This document shows, piece after piece, positions 61,169-64,000 of a stretch of DNA of 64,000 nucleotides. The number at the start of each line of letters is the position of its first letter. Position 1 is the first letter of the stretch. The stretch covers positions 62,001-126,000 of the forward strand of contig JAPWUV010000001.1 of the NCBI GenBank assembly GCA_028275345.1, in the 5' to 3' direction. The DNA is from a bacterium. GTDB lineage: Bacteria > Zhuqueibacterota > Zhuqueibacteria > Oleimicrobiales > Geothermoviventaceae. Under the pieces are notes generated by a model, which was given only the letters and a program-made list of their open reading frames with translations, searched no databases and had not been told where the DNA came from. The translations under genes and the position numbers were made by a program.

Positions 61169-64000
61169 CTACCGCGCGATCACGAGCTTTCCCACCGCTT
61201 CAGCCTTCTGGCCGTCAGGACTGCGGGCGCTCACCTGATACAGGTACAGGCCGTTGGCCACCGGATCGCCATCCCCATCCCGGCCGTCCCAGGGGAGCCA
61301 GTTGAAGCCGCTGGGAAGGAATCGGGGTTCGCTTTCGTAGATGAGGCGGCCCGCCAGCGTGAACACCCGTACCCGAACCCAGGCGTCTTCGCTGAGGGTG
61401 AAAGTGAAGTCGGTCCGCTCGGAGAAAGGATTCGGATAGTTAAGTACGTCCAAGAGGGTGAGCCCGCCCCCTTTCGTCACGCGTAGCGGCAGACGGCAGG
61501 TGGCTGAGTTATTCGAATTGTCCCATGCCTTGACGATGAGCAAATGTTCGCCCGGTTCCAGGTCGCTCAACCGGTAGTCGAGGGATCCTGCCACGTAGCT
61601 ACCCTCGAAGTACTGGAAACGCTCGGTCACCTCCTGGAGGGTTGCGGGGTCTTCGTCGAACATCACCGTGATTTTGTGCCCAATATCCCGTGTGAGGTTG
61701 ATGCCGCTCAGCGAGTCGGCGATCTCGATGCGGAGGATTTCGCCCAGAGCCACAGGATCCCCCGGCAGAAGCTCCCGGTCCCCGTGGAAGATGCGGATGG
61801 TGGGTCCCTCGGTGTCCACCAGATGCGTGGCTGTTCCTCCCACAGCGAGGTTGTCCAGGTTTCCGTTCCCGTCGCGGACGGCGTCCCAGTAGTAAGCCTC
61901 CACTCGGCCCTGAGTGCCACCGTAGGTGATGTCTTTGGGGACCATGAAGCTCACGGTGAAGGATCCACCCTGCACGCGTACGGTGCCACGGAAGAGGGGA
62001 TTGCCCGGCAGGTAGTACTTGACCAGCGTGCCTGCCTGGGTCCGGTAGTTGCGAAGCTTTCGGGAATCGTACACCGTGAGGAGCACACGGCCATCGGGGC
62101 GATCCACGAGCTGCCCGGCGCGGGTTTTCACCGTCCCGCGCACGGTCATGAGCGTGAGCGCACGGATAGTGTCGGGCGAGATGCTGTCGATTTGCACTTG
62201 GAGACTGGGTGTGGCCAGCCGCAGAGCAGGATCGCCCAGCAGGTTGTACTTTTGGTCATTCAGGGAATTCCCGCCGGTCAGTTTGGCCCACATGAGGGCT
62301 TCGCCCAAGGAGGCGGGCGTTCCGGTCTCCAAATAGGGGGCGAAGAGATAGCGCAAGAACCGCCGGTTGAAGTTCGCGTTCTCGGAGGCGTAGGCAAGTC
62401 GCGTGGACGACAGCACGCCGATGGCGCCCCGATTCTTGGCTCCTACCAGCTCCTCCGACAGGCTTTGCTCCTTGGGATTGTCGAAGCGACCGAAGTCGCA
62501 GGTGGCTGCGATCCAGAAGGAGAGCCGATCGCTGTTCTGGATCTTCTCGAAATCCCTTGAGGCCAGGAGCAAACGCTCGTGGGTCCAAAGATTCGCTGCC
62601 CCATGTCCGATGAAATTCAGGATCAAAGTGCCTTCGTTGATTCGCTCGAGAAGAGCCTCCGTAGCTTTCGGCTTCGCCACCCCGGAATAGGCCGCAGTCC
62701 GAACGGCCGGAAATTCGGTCAAATAGATCTTTTCCACGTGGAAAATCGAGGGGAAATAGCTTTCCGCGATGTTTTCGCCATCTGTGACGTGGATTGTCTC
62801 GTTCCCCTCGCCTCTGTCCACAAGCTCGTCGTCGGCCACCATGGTCAGGGTGTTTTTCCAAGAGCCGAAGTTTGGCTCGGTGGCGTAGCGGATGAGCTTG
62901 TCCGCCACATTCTGGGCCTGTTCTGCTGTGCGGACGGGGATCCTCCCCACGGCCATGTCCATCAGGGGATCATCCCCGGCCACGCACACGAACCAGTCGT
63001 CGGTGGTGCGGCTGAATTCCTCATCCGATTCGAGGCTTTCATAGGGCGGAATCCAGTTCTGGTCAGGGGCGACCAGGTTCTTGTAGTCGTAGTCTCCGTC
63101 GCCGAAGAGAAGCACGTGGCGAGGCTGCCCCCAGTTCTCGTAGGCGTAGCGCAAGAAGTCGCGGATGGCCGTGGGATCGAATAGCCCCCAGGAGAACTCG
63201 TCGAAGATGTCGCCGATCAAGACAACTTCGGTCTGCAGCCGCTCCTCCATCCAGTTCCTGTGGAGGCTCTGGATCTGGAGGGCCTGGCCTTCGAAATCCT
63301 CGTGCGTGATGATGATGAAATCCACCTGCCGCGGTCCGCTCCGGAGGTTGCTGGGTTTGTCCTTCACGACCCGCTCGACGGAGAGGAAACGGTCCGGGGC
63401 GAGGGCTAGATAGGTCTTCCCCTCCGGGGGACCGGAACTGGTGTCGACGAATGTGAAGGCATTGCCCTGCCAGACAAAACCAGTGATCTCCCGAACGTCC
63501 CAAAAGCGGCTGATGTCGAAGAGGCGAATCCCCTGGCTGCTGAAGCCCGAGACCCGGGCCGCCGTTGCGGATCCTCCGCTCGGCAAGGTGAAACGCAGCT
63601 CGTTGTTCCGCGCCTCCAAGCGGCGGGAGTACTCCAGCTCGTACCAATCGAGATAGCCGCTGCCCACGTCCGAGCTCGAGCTGTAGGTGATCGTCAAGGT
63701 GTTCGAGCCATCTCGTACGAGGTTGGGACGAGAAGCCTCGATCAGCCTTCGCACCACACTGAGGCTGAACACGCCGCTTGAGGAGAAGAAGGAGACTTGC
63801 CCCAAAGGGACTCCGTTTAGCTGCGCGGCGAAATTGTGGGTGGCGGTCACGTAGGCTCCAACCTGCACGCGGACGGTGGCGGTGTCCTCGGGAATGGCCC
63901 CGCTTAAGTCCAAAGAGAATTCGCGGCTGCGGCCCGTCGCCGGAACCTGCACGAAGTCCCGACCCAGCCACTCGATTCCCGAGCCCAACGGATTGACGAT
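61169..64000 (-). CDS. gingipain-like C25 peptidase, PorU-type sortase candidate, partial
   Basis: At least 943 codons; the frame is open to the right edge, so the N-terminus is missing and the apparent start inside it (63988) is not real. The C25 domain has the catalytic His in 'NFIGHGAANLW' (codon 62603-62605) and Cys in 'WIAATCDFGRF' (62498-62500), plus 'VLLFGDGDYDYKN' and 'MAVGRIPVRT'. After it come beta domains and a C-terminal FlgD/sorting-type domain ('NYPNPFSERTDFTF' ... 'ANGLYLYQVSARSPDG'). PorU is the C25 sortase that removes sorting domains and attaches type IX cargo to the surface; gingipains are cargo of the same family. Size and beta-domain layout favour PorU, but without the N-terminus and neighbours this is not settled. 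Confidence 0.85.
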   Translation of the reverse strand: MVNPLGSGIEWLGRDFVQVPATGRSREFSLDLSGAIPEDTATVRVQVGAYVTATHNFAAQLNGVPLGQVSFFSSSGVFSLSVVRRLIEASRPNLVRDGSNTLTITYSSSSDVGSGYLDWYELEYSRRLEARNNELRFTLPSGGSATAARVSGFSSQGIRLFDISRFWDVREITGFVWQGNAFTFVDTSSGPPEGKTYLALAPDRFLSVERVVKDKPSNLRSGPRQVDFIIITHEDFEGQALQIQSLHRNWMEERLQTEVVLIGDIFDEFSWGLFDPTAIRDFLRYAYENWGQPRHVLLFGDGDYDYKNLVAPDQNWIPPYESLESDEEFSRTTDDWFVCVAGDDPLMDMAVGRIPVRTAEQAQNVADKLIRYATEPNFGSWKNTLTMVADDELVDRGEGNETIHVTDGENIAESYFPSIFHVEKIYLTEFPAVRTAAYSGVAKPKATEALLERINEGTLILNFIGHGAANLWTHERLLLASRDFEKIQNSDRLSFWIAATCDFGRFDNPKEQSLSEELVGAKNRGAIGVLSSTRLAYASENANFNRRFLRYLFAPYLETGTPASLGEALMWAKLTGGNSLNDQKYNLLGDPALRLATPSLQVQIDSISPDTIRALTLMTVRGTVKTRAGQLVDRPDGRVLLTVYDSRKLRNYRTQAGTLVKYYLPGNPLFRGTVRVQGGSFTVSFMVPKDITYGGTQGRVEAYYWDAVRDGNGNLDNLAVGGTATHLVDTEGPTIRIFHGDRELLPGDPVALGEILRIEIADSLSGINLTRDIGHKITVMFDEDPATLQEVTERFQYFEGSYVAGSLDYRLSDLEPGEHLLIVKAWDNSNNSATCRLPLRVTKGGGLTLLDVLNYPNPFSERTDFTFTLSEDAWVRVRVFTLAGRLIYESEPRFLPSGFNWLPWDGRDGDGDPVANGLYLYQVSARSPDGQKAEAVGKLVIAR

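Noticed and set aside
1-64000. Mobile elements, CRISPR arrays, phage genes or defence systems
   Set aside because: No transposase, integrase, regularly spaced repeats, Cas or restriction genes were found; gene content and order look like stable chromosome.

Overview
The window is GC-rich chromosomal DNA from a Gram-negative-type bacterium, most likely a member of the Fibrobacterota-Chlorobiota-Bacteroidota (FCB) superphylum or a related uncultured lineage (candidate divisions such as KSB1, Zixibacteria or Calditrichota-like). This rests on a PorU/gingipain-like C25 peptidase with a C-terminal sorting-type domain, a second such domain on an M1 aminopeptidase, a DUF3098-like gene, many outer-membrane and lipoprotein genes, and candidate promoters whose -10 element reads TAnnTT(G). 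I saw no rRNA, CRISPR array, insertion sequence, prophage or plasmid gene. The species cannot be named from sequence alone.

Layout. 1-2.8 kb (minus): an S49 SppA protease fused behind a predicted beta-barrel-like domain (cut by the left edge) and a COG4299 acyltransferase-like membrane protein. 2.9-6.8 kb (plus): PduO-type cobalamin adenosyltransferase, GlsB-like membrane protein, alpha/beta hydrolase, then an outer-membrane protein and a lipoprotein. 6.9-14.8 kb (plus): HD-GYP response regulator, tRNA-Leu, and the protein quality-control run tig-clpP-clpX-lon-engB. 14.8-20.3 kb (minus): a secreted protein of unknown function, two tandem M14 carboxypeptidase-like proteins and an SDR oxidoreductase. 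20.6-24.9 kb (plus): S9 peptidase, a small membrane protein and an M1 aminopeptidase. 25.2-33.3 kb (plus): an RND adaptor and two consecutive RND pumps, ending at a two-sided terminator facing tRNA-Val and tRNA-Asp on the minus strand. 33.6-40.4 kb (minus): DUF3098-like protein, a sigma54 response regulator with its histidine kinase, an MFS transporter, and a compact phosphoesterase-roadblock-MglA-roadblock operon. 40.5-44.7 kb (plus): RmlD-like reductase, DUF6512-like and MgtC membrane proteins, a lipoprotein and a half-size permease. 44.8-48.5 kb (minus): ZIP transporter, tandem UspA protein, unknown membrane protein, polyprenyl diphosphate synthase. 48.8-49.3 kb (plus): small outer-membrane protein. 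49.4-64 kb (minus): pentapeptide-repeat and STAS proteins, a Yip1/TolC/MacA/MacB-like efflux set with separate ATPase and two permeases, a CCA-adding-type nucleotidyltransferase, an AarF/UbiB kinase, and the C25 peptidase running off the right edge.

Themes. Peptidases are unusually dense (S49, S14, S16, two M14, S9, M1, C25), covering cytosolic quality control and envelope or secreted protein breakdown. Two complete envelope-efflux modules (RND pair, MacAB-type) are present; the only TolC gene seen lies with the second. The most notable points are a ClpP whose catalytic Asp is replaced by Asn, an M14 paralogue that has lost its zinc and catalytic residues beside an intact one, an RND pump with a roughly 180-residue membrane insertion, the SppA/beta-barrel fusion, the four-gene MglA/roadblock/phosphoesterase operon, and a recurrent TTGnnn-N16/17-TAnnTT promoter pattern.
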